Shown here piece after piece: positions 28,591-39,337 of a stretch of DNA of 64,000 nt. The stretch lies in contig NZ_JNXG01000003.1 in assembly GCF_000717025.1 (NCBI RefSeq), positions 124,001 through 188,000 of the forward strand, written 5' to 3'. The DNA comes from Streptomyces atroolivaceus (GTDB taxonomy: Bacteria; Actinomycetota; Actinomycetes; Streptomycetales; Streptomycetaceae). A model generated the notes under the pieces. That model worked only from the letters and a program-made list of their open reading frames with translations, was not told the origin of the DNA and did no database searches. Both the position numbers and the translations under genes were made by a program. Each line of letters opens with the position of its first letter. Position 1 is the first letter of the stretch.

Positions 28591-29568
28591 GTGGACGACA
28601 TGGACTTCATCGAGCTAGACGGTGTCGAGAAGGTGTTCGACGTACGGCGCAGGACGGGCTTCATGCGCCGTGAACGGCGTGAGGTACGGGCGGTGGACGG
28701 CATCAGTTTCCGGGTCCCGCGCGGCGAGATGGTCGGTTACATCGGGCCGAACGGGGCGGGCAAGTCGACGACGATCAAGATGCTGACGGGCATTCTCACG
28801 CCGAGCGGCGGGCGGCTGCGGGTCGCGGGGATCGATCCTTCCCGGCAGCGCACGAAGCTTGCGCACCGGATCGGTGTGGTGTTCGGGCAGCGCACGACGC
28901 TGTGGTGGGACCTGCCGTTGCGGGATTCGTACCGGCTGATGCACCGGATGTACCGGATCCCGGACAGCCGGTACCGGGAGAATCTGGACCGGTGCGTCGA
29001 ACTCCTGGACCTGGGAGCGCTGCTGGACGTGCCGGTGCGTCAGTTGTCACTGGGCCAGCGGATGCGGGGCGACATCGCGGCGGCGCTGCTGCACGACCCG
29101 GAGGTGCTGTATCTGGACGAGCCGACGATCGGGCTCGACGTGGTCTCCAAGGCCAAGGTGCGTGAGTTCCTGCGCGACCTGAACGCGGAGCGGTCCACGA
29201 CGGTGCTGCTGACCACGCACGACCTGACCGACATCGAGCAGCTGTGCAAGCGGGTGATGGTGATCGACCACGGACGTCTGGTCTACGACGGTGCGCTCGC
29301 CGGGCTGCACGAGGTGGGGGAGAGCGAGCGGACCCTGGTGGTGGACCTGGAGCGGGAGCTGCCGCCCATCGAGCTGGGGTCGGAGCCGTCGGTGCGGGTG
29401 GTGAAGGTGGAGGGCCCCCGGCAGTGGCTGGCGTTCCCGGCGGCGGTGTCGGCGGCGCCGCTGGTGGCGCGTATCGCGGCGGACTATCCGCTGGTCGATC
29501 TGTCGGTGCGGGAGCCGGACATCGAGTCCGTGATCGCGAAGATGTACGTGACGGATTCCCGGGTCTGA
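28591..29568 (+). CDS. ABC transporter ATP-binding protein
   Basis: A 325-aa ATPase. Walker A is GPNGAGKST, the ABC signature is LSLGQRMRGD, Walker B is EVLYLDEPTIGLD, and the switch His follows in TTHDL. About 80 residues after the core form an accessory domain as in antibiotic-exporter ATPases. The RRRTGFMRRERREVRAVDGISF insert before Walker A is typical of the ATPase linked to ABC2_membrane_6 permeases. AGGAG at 28581-28585 favours the GTG at 28591. Confidence 0.92.
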   Translation: MDDMDFIELDGVEKVFDVRRRTGFMRRERREVRAVDGISFRVPRGEMVGYIGPNGAGKSTTIKMLTGILTPSGGRLRVAGIDPSRQRTKLAHRIGVVFGQRTTLWWDLPLRDSYRLMHRMYRIPDSRYRENLDRCVELLDLGALLDVPVRQLSLGQRMRGDIAAALLHDPEVLYLDEPTIGLDVVSKAKVREFLRDLNAERSTTVLLTTHDLTDIEQLCKRVMVIDHGRLVYDGALAGLHEVGESERTLVVDLERELPPIELGSEPSVRVVKVEGPRQWLAFPAAVSAAPLVARIAADYPLVDLSVREPDIESVIAKMYVTDSRV

Positions 29569-29750
29569 GGAGTCGCGGTCCAGGACGCGGCACCGGCAGC
29601 GGGCACGGCCCCGGAGCAGGACGCCATGGGCTGTCAGCGGGCCCGGAGAGGCCGGCCGGTTCTTTCGCCCTTCCGCCGTCTGTCTCCTGCCGCGCGCACC
29701 CGGTTCTGCTCTCTAGGCCCGTCCGGCGATTGCTCTATAGGGTGCGTGTC

Positions 29751-30458
29751 ATGACAAGTGAGAACCCGGACATGCGTGCCTCCGACGCGGAACGTGAGCG
29801 GGTCGTCGAGACCCTGCGGGAGGCCGTGGCCGAGGGCCGGTTGGAGATGGACGAGTTCGAGCAGAGGCTCGACGCGACGTACAAGGCGCGCACGCACGGG
29901 GAGTTGGTGCCGCTCGTGAGCGATCTTCCCGCGCCGGGCGGGCTCGTGCCGCCGGTGGCCGGGGCGGTGGCCGGGCGGCGGGGATCGTCCGCCGACTGGC
30001 CCGCGCGGATCGGGGGCGCCGCCACCTCGACGGGGGCGATCGCCTTCTGGGGCGGGTTCAGCCGCAAGGGCCGCTGGACGGTGGGCCCGAAGTTCACGGC
30101 GTTCGCGATGTGGGGCGGTGGCGAGATCGATCTGCGCGAGGCCCACTTCGCGGAGCGCGACGTCGTGATCCGCTGCTTCTCGATCATGGGGGGCATGCAG
30201 GTGGTCGTGCCGCCCGACCTCAACATCCAGGTCGACGGTCTGGGCATCATGGGCGGATTCGGCGAGCACTCCCAGGTCGAGGACGAGCCGGAACCGGCCC
30301 CCGACTCCCCCCGGGTGAGGATCACCGGCTTCGCCCTGATGGGCGGGGTCGGTGTGGAACGCAAGCGGAGCAAGGCGGAGAAGCGCCGGTTGCAGGAGCA
30401 GGAGCGGATGCGCCTGCAAGGGCCGGATTCCGGGGACGGGCGAAAAGGGCTCGGCTGA
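29751..30458 (+). CDS. DUF1707 and cell-wall-response domain protein
   Basis: A 235-aa protein. The N-terminal DUF1707 motif MRASDAERERVVETLREAVAEGRLEMDEFEQRL is split here as residues 8-40 (begins MRASDAERER, ends EFEQRLDATY). The C-terminal part has three glycine-led beta repeats (SIMGGMQVVVPP, GIMGGFGEH, ALMGGVGVERK), typical of the LiaF-like cell-wall-active antibiotic response fold. There is no clear membrane helix. It is probably a stress or envelope-sensing scaffold. The 182 bases upstream show no gene. Confidence 0.85.
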   Translation: MTSENPDMRASDAERERVVETLREAVAEGRLEMDEFEQRLDATYKARTHGELVPLVSDLPAPGGLVPPVAGAVAGRRGSSADWPARIGGAATSTGAIAFWGGFSRKGRWTVGPKFTAFAMWGGGEIDLREAHFAERDVVIRCFSIMGGMQVVVPPDLNIQVDGLGIMGGFGEHSQVEDEPEPAPDSPRVRITGFALMGGVGVERKRSKAEKRRLQEQERMRLQGPDSGDGRKGLG

Positions 30459-30644
30459 GCCGGCCGGTGGGCGTCCCGGGCGCCCGGCGGTTCACGGCGG
30501 GCGGGGCGCGGACGCTTCGTGGGCAGGGGCCGGGCGCTGTGCGGCAGCCGCCGGGCGTCCGTCGCCCGCCCGGCCTTTCGCGCCGGCGGTGCCTCCGCTT
30601 CCGCGGTGACCGTCCGTCCGCCCGGCCCGGGTGTGCCGCGGGTG

Positions 30645-31907
30645 TCAGAAGGCGTCGGCCTTCGGTGTCCCGTCCACCGCGCCGAGGTCGATGGCGTGGC
30701 CCAGGGCACGGTAGCCGGCGTCGTTGAAGTGCAGGCGGTCGCCCGAGTCGTACTCGGGCAGGATCCGGTTGGGTGCGTAGCGGTCGCGTACGGCCCGGTC
30801 GAAGTCGATGAAGGCGTCGAAGATCCGGCCGGAGCGGATCTCCTCGTTGACCGCCAGACGTACGCTGTCGCGCTCGGGAGTCCAGGTGGCGTAGCCCCGG
30901 AAGGGTGTCAGCGTCGCTCCGACGACCCGTAGCCCCCGGGCGTGTGCGCGCTCGGTGAGGGCCCGGAGCCCGGTCGTGATGCGCCGGGGGTCCGTCTCCT
31001 GGGGGTACTGCTGTACGTCGTTGATGCCCAGAGCGATGATCACGGTCTTCGCTCCGGCGACGGACAGGACGTCGCGCTCGAAGCGGTGGGCGCCGCTCAG
31101 GCCACCCAGGTTCTTCACGCCGCTCTTCGTGAGCGGGCTGTCCCGCAGGAGGCGGTTGCCTGCTATGCCCTGGTTGGCGACCCCGTAGGCGTGCCGGAGC
31201 CGGTCGGAGAGGACGTCCGTCCAGCGGCTGTCGGCGTCGGTGGTGGAGCCGCTGCCCGCCGTGAGGGAGTCGCCGATCACGACGATCGCTCCGGGCGAGG
31301 TCTCGTTGCGGACGTCGACGGCCGTCAGGTAGCGCCACCGGGTGGTGCTCCAGGTGCCCTCGTCGTCGGCGAGGTAGGACGTCTGGTGGGTGTTGGGGTG
31401 CTGGGTGACGGGTCCGGAGGCGTACGGGGTGCGGAGGGTGACCTCCAGGTCGGCGTCGGGGGCGACGGGCACGAGGACGGGGTCGCTGACGACCTGGCGG
31501 CCCGCGGCGACGGTGACGGCGGGCAGACCGCCGAAGGTCACCTGGCGGGTGTTGACGGTTGCCTGGTCGATGACGAGAGGGGCGGCGCCGAAGAGGTTGG
31601 ACAGGGTGATGCGGGCGGCGTCGCCGCCGACACTGGTGTGCACGATGTTGCGGATGGTGCGGCCGGGGTAGCCCTGCCCCGCGTTCGGCTCCGCGCTGAC
31701 GGGGGCTCCGGTCCAGGTGGCGACCCAGGTGCCGGTGGTGTTGGCCGGTGCGGCGGGATTGCGGGCCGCCGTCTGGGACGCGGGCCCGTTGAACGTCGCC
31801 TGCCGCCTGTCGGCGATCAGTGATGTCCCGAACGCGATGACGGCGGCGAGCGCGGCGGTGCCTGCTACGAGGGCGATGAGCAGGGCATACCCCTGGCGCC
31901 TGGGCAT
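30645..31907 (-). CDS. secreted SGNH/GDSL hydrolase
   Basis: A 420-aa esterase-type enzyme. A signal or anchor helix is at residues 7-30, then about 170 residues of beta-rich accessory domain, then the SGNH core. Block I is VVIGDSLTAGSG (nucleophile Ser), block II has the GIAGNR Gly and Asn, block III is ALGINDVQQ, and block V is DSGDRLHFND, with Asp and His completing the triad. A close paralogue lies at 40364-41704. Substrates are probably acyl esters of polysaccharides or lipids. Confidence 0.9.
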   Translation of the reverse strand: MPRRQGYALLIALVAGTAALAAVIAFGTSLIADRRQATFNGPASQTAARNPAAPANTTGTWVATWTGAPVSAEPNAGQGYPGRTIRNIVHTSVGGDAARITLSNLFGAAPLVIDQATVNTRQVTFGGLPAVTVAAGRQVVSDPVLVPVAPDADLEVTLRTPYASGPVTQHPNTHQTSYLADDEGTWSTTRWRYLTAVDVRNETSPGAIVVIGDSLTAGSGSTTDADSRWTDVLSDRLRHAYGVANQGIAGNRLLRDSPLTKSGVKNLGGLSGAHRFERDVLSVAGAKTVIIALGINDVQQYPQETDPRRITTGLRALTERAHARGLRVVGATLTPFRGYATWTPERDSVRLAVNEEIRSGRIFDAFIDFDRAVRDRYAPNRILPEYDSGDRLHFNDAGYRALGHAIDLGAVDGTPKADAF

Positions 31908-32060
31908 CTGCGGTGATTCTCCTTGCAATGTTCGGCCCGGTGTTCGGGTTGCTCTCATGATGCGACAGGCCCTGGGGAACTCGACGTGCGGCCCAGGAGT
32001 AGGTGAGGTAGGGACAATGCGTACGGCACGGCGTGACGCGTACGCGGACGGGTGGAGTGG

Positions 32061-33512
32061 ATGGAACAGGACGCGGGACAGGGAACGGCATCCGGGCCGG
32101 AGGACCACGGCTCCGGACGGTCCGGGGCCGCGCCGCCGCCCGCCGGGGCTGCGCCCGGCGGGCGGCCGGCGCTCGCTGCGGGTGCCGGCGAGGCGGGGCC
32201 CTCGGCGGCGTCCGGGTCGCCCGACGGCCGGCCGCGGCCGACGCCGGGCGGGTTCGCGTACACCGCCGCCGATGAGGAGAAGCGGCGCGGCGTGCGCCGT
32301 ATGAAGACCACCGCCACGGGTCTGCTCCTGCTCGTCGCGCTCGTGTACGTCCTCGCCACCTGGGCGGAGAACGCGGGTGTGGGCGGCTGGCCGGGCTACG
32401 TCGCTGCGGCTGCCGAGGCGGGGATGGTGGGTGCCCTGGCGGACTGGTTCGCCGTCACGGCGCTCTTCCGGCGTCCGCTCGGTCTGCCCATCCCCCACAC
32501 CGCCATCATTCCCACCAAGAAGGACCAGTTGGGAGAGTCACTCGGTTCCTTCGTCGGCGAGAATTTTCTCTCCGGGGACGTCGTTCGTGACCGAATTCAC
32601 GCCCTGGGCGTCGGTTCGCGGCTCGGAACCTGGCTCGCGGAGCCGGAACACGCGGACCGGGTCACCGCCGAGCTGGCCACCGCGCTGCGCGGTGCGCTGA
32701 CCGTGCTGCGGGACTCGGACGTGCAGGCGGTGGTCGGGGAGGCGATCACCCGGCGGGCGGACGCGGCGGAAGTCGGCCCGGGGATAGGCAAGATGCTGGA
32801 GAAGATCGTCTCGGACGGCGGCCACCGCAGGGTCGTCGACCTCGTCTGCGTACGGGCGCACGACTGGCTCGTCCTGCACGGCGACTCCGTGATGGACGCG
32901 GTGCAGGGCGGGGCGCCCGGCTGGACGCCGAGGTTCGTCGACAAGCGCGTGGGGGAGCGGGTCTACAAGGAGCTGCTGCGTTTCGTCACGGAGATGCGTG
33001 ACATGCCGGGCCACCCGGCACGCGGCTCGATCGACACGTTCCTGTCGGACTTCGCCGCCGACCTCCAGACGGACTCGGACACCCGGGCCCGGGTGGAGCG
33101 GCTGAAGTCGGAGATCCTGGGGCGTGGTGAGGTCCAGGACGTCATCGCCTCCGCCTGGTCCTCCGTCCGTACGATGATCATCGCGGCGGCCGAGGACGAG
33201 CGGAGCGAGCTGCGGCTGCGGGCACGGGCCTCGCTGATGTCCCTGGGAGCCAAGCTGTCCACGGACAAGCGGCTGCAGGCCAAGCTGGAGGGCTGGCTGG
33301 AGGACGCGGCGGCGTACGTCGTCACGACGTACCGCTCGGAGATCACCTCGCTGATCAGCGAGACGGTGGCCGGCTGGGACGCGGACCAGACCTCGAAGAA
33401 GATCGAGGCGCACATCGGCCGAGACCTGCAGTTCATCCGGATCAACGGCACCGTCGTGGGCGCGCTGGCCGGCCTCGCGATCTACTCGGTGTCCCACGCC
33501 CTGGGAGGCTGA
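32061..33512 (+). CDS. DUF445 domain-containing membrane protein
   Basis: A 483-aa protein. After an Ala/Gly/Pro-rich N-terminus comes a membrane helix (GLLLLVALVYVLATW), then the DUF445 signature AAEAGMVGALADWFAVTALFRRPLGLPIPHTAIIPTKK (spans about residues 115-152). A long helical region follows, and a C-terminal membrane helix (INGTVVGALAGLAIYSV). GTG 32052 is an alternative start. The family (YheB/YjiN-like) is of unknown function. Confidence 0.87.
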   Translation: MEQDAGQGTASGPEDHGSGRSGAAPPPAGAAPGGRPALAAGAGEAGPSAASGSPDGRPRPTPGGFAYTAADEEKRRGVRRMKTTATGLLLLVALVYVLATWAENAGVGGWPGYVAAAAEAGMVGALADWFAVTALFRRPLGLPIPHTAIIPTKKDQLGESLGSFVGENFLSGDVVRDRIHALGVGSRLGTWLAEPEHADRVTAELATALRGALTVLRDSDVQAVVGEAITRRADAAEVGPGIGKMLEKIVSDGGHRRVVDLVCVRAHDWLVLHGDSVMDAVQGGAPGWTPRFVDKRVGERVYKELLRFVTEMRDMPGHPARGSIDTFLSDFAADLQTDSDTRARVERLKSEILGRGEVQDVIASAWSSVRTMIIAAAEDERSELRLRARASLMSLGAKLSTDKRLQAKLEGWLEDAAAYVVTTYRSEITSLISETVAGWDADQTSKKIEAHIGRDLQFIRINGTVVGALAGLAIYSVSHALGG

Positions 33513-33697
33513 CCGGAGGCGTGCCCGTCCTGTCGTACGGGCACGCCCCCGGGTCACGCGGGGAGTTGCTCTTCAGTACGCACCCCGCGGCGCCCGTGTT
33601 CAATCCCCTGGGCCGGACTTTTTCGGAGCGCCGTTCCCCCGGGCGCGCGTCGTGCCCCGCGCCGTCCCGGGGGCGCGTGGTCTCCGTGCCGGTTACG

Positions 33698-33762
33698 GGG
33701 TTCGCCGTCTACCGGGCGGTGCGCCGGGGCCGGGTTCGCCGTCTACCGGGCGGTGCGCCGGG
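33698..33762. repeat. perfect 31-bp direct repeat, 3 bases apart
   Basis: Positions 33698-33728 and 33732-33762 are identical 31-mers. The second copy carries the last codons and the stop of the minus-strand gene at 33743, so the gene end has been duplicated just downstream of itself. This looks like a recent slippage or tandem duplication. Confidence 0.95.
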
Positions 33763-34057
33763 TGACCGCCCACGAGGCCGCGGCGACCCCGCCCGCCACC
33801 GTGAACACCGCGGGCCAGGCGCCGACCTTCTTGGCCAGGGGGTGCGAACCGGCGAAGGCGGCGACGTAGGCGGCGGTCAGCCCGGTGGCCGCGCGGGCTC
33901 CCGCCTGCCGGTTCCACTCGTACGCCGCCACCGACCCGGCGGCGGCCAGCGCGATGCCGCCCAGGGGGCGCTTCCCGGTCCAGCGGGCGATTCCGTACCC
34001 GCCGACGAGACCGCCCGCCGCCACTGCCGCTGCCGGGACCTTCGCCATTGCCGCCAC
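33743..34057 (-). CDS. small hypothetical membrane protein
   Basis: A 104-aa Ala/Gly-rich protein with two or three weak membrane helices (about residues 8-22, 32-50 and 80-97). GGAG lies 7 bases before GTG 34057, which supports this start over upstream in-frame codons. The family is unknown. Its 3' end lies in a perfect direct repeat. It precedes argG in reverse order, with 72 bases between the argG stop and this start. Confidence 0.6.
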   Translation of the reverse strand: MAAMAKVPAAAVAAGGLVGGYGIARWTGKRPLGGIALAAAGSVAAYEWNRQAGARAATGLTAAYVAAFAGSHPLAKKVGAWPAVFTVAGGVAAASWAVTRRTAR

Positions 34058-34129
34058 CTTCGCTCTCCTGCGTGTCCGCCGTGAGTCCGAGGATAAGGTC
34101 CCGGGCCGGGCGGCCGGCCCGGGCACCCG

Positions 34130-35749
<1,620 letters not shown>

Positions 35750-35778
35750 TCAGGGCCGACACGACGAGGGGGGGCCTC

Positions 35779-36309
35779 ATGTTGATCCGTACCGGCCTGC
35801 GAGCCGCGATACCGGCCGTGGTTCTGGGGGCCTTCCTGGTGGACTGCGGCGCGGCCGTCACCGACGGGCCCGGCGGTGACGTCCCGTACGTCGACCCGTC
35901 CGTGGCCGCCGCGGCGGAGGCCGGGGCCGGCGTCTCCCTGATGCCCACGCCCCCGCCGACACCGACGCTCATCATCCAGACGGACCCGGGCGACCCGGAG
36001 CTGGTCCGCGACGCCTTCGCCGGGCTCCAGGCGACACTGGACGGCGACTGCACCCCCGGGGACGGCGACTGCGCCCACTTCCTGGGCAGGGTCAAGGACG
36101 AACTGAACCGGCTGGACCGGTCGATGAAGGCGGACAAGAAGGGCCCCGGCCACTTCGAGGAGCCCATCGCCTGGATCGGTGCCTTGCGTACGACGCTCGA
36201 CGGCGACGTCTCCACACCGAACCTGGAGAGGCACCGGACCGAGCTGATCGGCACCCGCGACCGCGTCAGCACGTGGATGCGGGGCCACCCGGAGGGGGGC
36301 CACCGCTGA
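35779..36309 (+). CDS. hypothetical secreted or lipid-anchored protein
   Basis: A 176-aa protein with a hydrophobic N-terminus (residues 3-22) followed by a Cys in LVDCGAA. The Asp before Cys makes a poor lipobox. A Pro/Thr-rich linker with TPPPTPTLII follows, then a helical domain with a CTPGDGDC pair that could form a disulfide. GAGGGGGGG precedes the ATG at 35779. No known family is recognised. It is divergent from argG and convergent with the DeoR-type gene. Confidence 0.6.
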   Translation: MLIRTGLRAAIPAVVLGAFLVDCGAAVTDGPGGDVPYVDPSVAAAAEAGAGVSLMPTPPPTPTLIIQTDPGDPELVRDAFAGLQATLDGDCTPGDGDCAHFLGRVKDELNRLDRSMKADKKGPGHFEEPIAWIGALRTTLDGDVSTPNLERHRTELIGTRDRVSTWMRGHPEGGHR

Positions 36310-36322
36310 CCGGCGGCCCGGC

Positions 36323-37102
36323 TCACACCCGCAGGACGTCGATTCCCAGGCCGGTGAACTCCTCGACGACGTCCTCGGGCGCGTCCCGGTCCGTGACCAG
36401 GACCGATACGGCGCCGGTCTCGCACACCTGGGCGAAGGCCCGGCGTCCGAGCTTGGAGGAGTCGGCCACCACGATCACCGTGCCCGCGCACTCGGCGAGG
36501 GCACGGTTGGCGCCGGCCTCGGACTCGTCGTGCGTGGCGGCTCCGAAGCGGGGGTGCACCGCGTCCACGCCGAGGATCGTGTAGTCCAGGGCGAACGTAC
36601 GCAGGACGGAGTCGACCAGGGGGCCGACGAGCTCGTACGAGTTGGGCCTGGCCACCCCGCCCGTGACGACGATCTTCACCTGGGGGCGGACCGCCAGTTC
36701 GTTGGCGATGTTGATCGCGTTGGTCACCACGGTCAGCGCCACGCCCCCGCCCGAGGGCTCCGGCCGCAGCGCCAGCTCCCTGGCCACCTCGGAGGTCGTC
36801 GTGCCGCCGTTGAGGCCGACGGTGGAGCCCGTCGGGACCAGCTCGGCCGCGGCCTTCGCGATGCGCTGCTTCTCGTCCGCTCTGCGGGCCGCCTTGTAGC
36901 GCAGCGGCAGGTCGTAGGCGACGGCGCTCACCACCGCGCCGCCCCGGGTGCGGGTCAACAGGTTCTGCCGGGCGAGCTCGTCCAGGTCGCGGCGCACGGT
37001 GGCGGCGGAACAGCCGAGCTGTCCGGCGGCCTCGAGTACGTCGAGGTGGCCCTGGTCGCTGAGTATCTCCAGCAGCCGGGTCCATCGTGTGTGTGCCGCC
37101 AC
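36323..37102 (-). CDS. DeoR/GlpR-family transcriptional regulator
   Basis: A 259-aa regulator. The N-terminal helix-turn-helix SDQGHLDVLEAAGQLGCSAATVRRDLDELA is the DeoR signature. The C-terminal DeoRC sensor domain has GLNGGTTTSEVARELA, VVTNAINIANEL, the VVTGGVARPNSYELVG region and VVADSSKLGRRAF. Such proteins sense phosphorylated sugars. It is 25 bases downstream of an aldolase gene and is likely co-transcribed with and regulating it. Confidence 0.92.
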   Translation of the reverse strand: MAAHTRWTRLLEILSDQGHLDVLEAAGQLGCSAATVRRDLDELARQNLLTRTRGGAVVSAVAYDLPLRYKAARRADEKQRIAKAAAELVPTGSTVGLNGGTTTSEVARELALRPEPSGGGVALTVVTNAINIANELAVRPQVKIVVTGGVARPNSYELVGPLVDSVLRTFALDYTILGVDAVHPRFGAATHDESEAGANRALAECAGTVIVVADSSKLGRRAFAQVCETGAVSVLVTDRDAPEDVVEEFTGLGIDVLRV

Positions 37103-37127
37103 CTGGTCCTCCTCGCTCGCAGGAACC

Positions 37128-37970
37128 CTATCTCCCGGGCCGGGCGAGCACGTCCAGCAGGCGCGCCACCTCCGCGGCGACCGCGTCGCGGGCCGGGCCG
37201 AGGTATGCGCGGGGGTCGGCGGCTTCGGCGTGGGTGTCCAGGTAGGCGCGGACGGCCCGGGTGAACAGCTTGTTCAGGTGCGTGGAGATGTTGACCTTGG
37301 TCATTCCGGCGCCGATCGCCGCCGCGAGGCCCGTGTCCCCGACGCCCGAGGACCCGTGCAGGACGAGCGGGACCCGTACCGCGTCGCGCAGCCGGGAGAT
37401 GAGTGCGAAGTCGAGGACGGCGTCACGGGTCAGCATCGCGTGCGAGCTGCCGACGGCCACGGCGAGCGCGTCGACGGCCGTGGCCTCCACGAAGTCCCGC
37501 GCCTCGTCCGGATCGGTGCGTACTCCCGGGGCGTGCGCCCCGTCCTTGCCGCCGATCTCGCCGAGCTCCGCCTCCACCCAGACCCCGTGACCGTGGCAGT
37601 AGGCGGTGATCTCACGTGTCGCCGCGACGTTGTCGGCGTAGGGGAGCGCCGACGCGTCGAACATGACGGAGGTGAAGCCCAGGCGGACGGCCTCGTGCAC
37701 CAGTCCGGCCGACTCGGCGTGGTCGAGGTGCACGGCCACCGGCACGGCCGCCGCCCGTGCGACGGCCAGTGAGGCGAGCCCGATCGGTTCGAGGGCGCCG
37801 TGGTAGCGGGCCGTGTTCTCGCTGACCTGGAGGATCACCGGCAGCCCGGCGGCTTCCGCTCCGCTCACGATGGCCTGCGCGTGTTCGATCTGTACGACGT
37901 TGAAGGCGCCGACGCCGGCCGCGCCGGTCCGGGCGCCGTGCGTGATGTCACCGGTGGATATGAGCGGCAT
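37128..37970 (-). CDS. class II ketose-bisphosphate aldolase (tagatose/fructose type)
   Basis: A 280-aa zinc-dependent aldolase. Zinc and catalytic residues are visible in VAVHLDHAES, EAELGEIGGKDG and VPLVLHGSSGV, and substrate phosphate is bound by the GMTKVNIST segment. The length and sequence fit the KbaY/GatY/IolJ branch rather than the 340-residue housekeeping FbaA. With the DeoR gene it forms a two-gene sugar unit. No matching kinase or transporter is adjacent, so the true substrate is uncertain. Confidence 0.88.
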   Translation of the reverse strand: MPLISTGDITHGARTGAAGVGAFNVVQIEHAQAIVSGAEAAGLPVILQVSENTARYHGALEPIGLASLAVARAAAVPVAVHLDHAESAGLVHEAVRLGFTSVMFDASALPYADNVAATREITAYCHGHGVWVEAELGEIGGKDGAHAPGVRTDPDEARDFVEATAVDALAVAVGSSHAMLTRDAVLDFALISRLRDAVRVPLVLHGSSGVGDTGLAAAIGAGMTKVNISTHLNKLFTRAVRAYLDTHAEAADPRAYLGPARDAVAAEVARLLDVLARPGR

Positions 37971-38329
37971 GGGCTTCCTTCGCGGGTGCGGGCTGCGTGA
38001 ACCCAGGCGAACGGTGCTCGAAGTTGCTCATTTATAGCGCGTTCCGCGCAGGTTGGAAAAGAGCAGCCGCCCTCCGGTGAGGGCCGGAGGCGGCTGAGGC
38101 TCGGCTTCCGCAGGACCGGCGAGATGAGCGAGGACGAGGTGGTCGGCGGGATGGGCCTGCCGCGCGGGTGACCCCCTGGTGATCCACATGCGGTCCACGG
38201 GCGGGGGCGCGAGGATCGGGGGTACGGGCGGTGGCCCGGCTCGCGCCTCGGCCCTCTCGGGTCGGTTCTCCCTTCCAGGCGCTCCGGTCCGCCTCCCGGC
38301 CGAACCGTTCGGGGGGTCTGGAGGTACGG
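37971..38329. other. 359-base intergenic region with one hairpin
   Basis: This is the gap between the divergent aldolase and ku genes. A stem AGCCGCC(C)TCCGG/CCGGAGGCGGCT with one bulge spans 38065-38095 and could be an attenuator or terminator. The AT-rich stretch around 38028-38036 (TTTATAGCG) may hold the aldolase promoter. I see no gene in the remainder. Confidence 0.45.
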
Positions 38330-39274
38330 ATGCCGCGGCCCCTGTGGACCGGAGCCATCAGCTTCGGGCTGGTGACCATCCCGATCAAGGTGGTGTCCGC
38401 CACCGAGAACCACTCGATCTCCTTCCACCAGTACCACCGGGAGGACATGGGCCGGATCCGCACCCGCAAGGTGTGCGAGCTCGACGGCGAGGTCCTCTCG
38501 CAGGACGAGATCGGCAAGGGGTACGAGGTCGCCAAGGACCGGACCGTGCCCGTCACCGACGAGGAACTGGACCGGATGCCGCTGCCGACCGCGAAGGCCA
38601 TCGAGATCGTCGCGTTCGTCGAAGCCGACAGCATCGACCCCGTGCGCATCAGCGACAGCTACTACCTGGCGGTCGACGGCCAGGTCGCGGCGAAGCCGTA
38701 CGCCCTGCTGCGGAAGGCGCTGGAGCGCAGCGACAAGGTCGCCGTGGCGAAGTTCGCCTGGCACAACCGTGAGCGGCTCGGGCTGCTGCGGGTGCGGGAG
38801 GACGCGATCGTGCTGCACTCGATGCGCTGGCCGGACGAGATCCGCAGCCCGGAGTCCCTCGCGCCCCGGGAGACCGAGCTGGACGAGGACGAGATCGAAC
38901 GCGCCGTGCAGCTCACCGACAGCATGGCCCTGGACGGCATCTCCGGCTTCCGCGACCGCTACCGGGAGGCGCTGGAGGAACTGCTCGCGGCCAAGTCCGA
39001 GGGCAAGGCGCTTCCGGCGGCGCCGGAGGAAGAGGAGGAGCCGGGGAAGGTCATGGACCTGATGGCCGCGCTGAACGCGTCGGTGAAGGCGGCCAAGGAG
39101 ACGCGGGGCGAGGACGCGACCGTGCACGAGATGACGCCCGGCAAGCCCCGTACCCGGAAGAAGGCCGCTCCGGCCGCGAAGAAGACGGCCGCGAAGAAGA
39201 CCGCGGCCGGGAAGACGGCGGCCAGGAAGCAGCCGGCCAGGAAGACGGCCGCGAAGAAGCGGACCGCGTCCTGA
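38330..39274 (+). CDS. ku: Ku protein (non-homologous end joining)
   Basis: A 314-aa bacterial Ku that binds DNA double-strand ends. It starts MPRPLWTGAISFGLVTIPIK, the family N-terminus, with GGAGG five bases upstream of ATG 38330. The core beta-barrel runs to about residue 255. The tail from residue 278 is Lys/Ala-rich (AAKKTAAKKTAAGKTAARK), like histone H1, as in other actinobacterial Ku proteins that contact DNA beyond the ring. An ATP-dependent ligase converges 63 bases away. Confidence 0.96.
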   Translation: MPRPLWTGAISFGLVTIPIKVVSATENHSISFHQYHREDMGRIRTRKVCELDGEVLSQDEIGKGYEVAKDRTVPVTDEELDRMPLPTAKAIEIVAFVEADSIDPVRISDSYYLAVDGQVAAKPYALLRKALERSDKVAVAKFAWHNRERLGLLRVREDAIVLHSMRWPDEIRSPESLAPRETELDEDEIERAVQLTDSMALDGISGFRDRYREALEELLAAKSEGKALPAAPEEEEEPGKVMDLMAALNASVKAAKETRGEDATVHEMTPGKPRTRKKAAPAAKKTAAKKTAAGKTAARKQPARKTAAKKRTAS

Positions 39275-39337
39275 CCCTCACCGCCGGCCTGGGCGCAGGC
39301 CGCTCGGGGTCCGGGAGCGGATGCCGCTTCCGCACCG

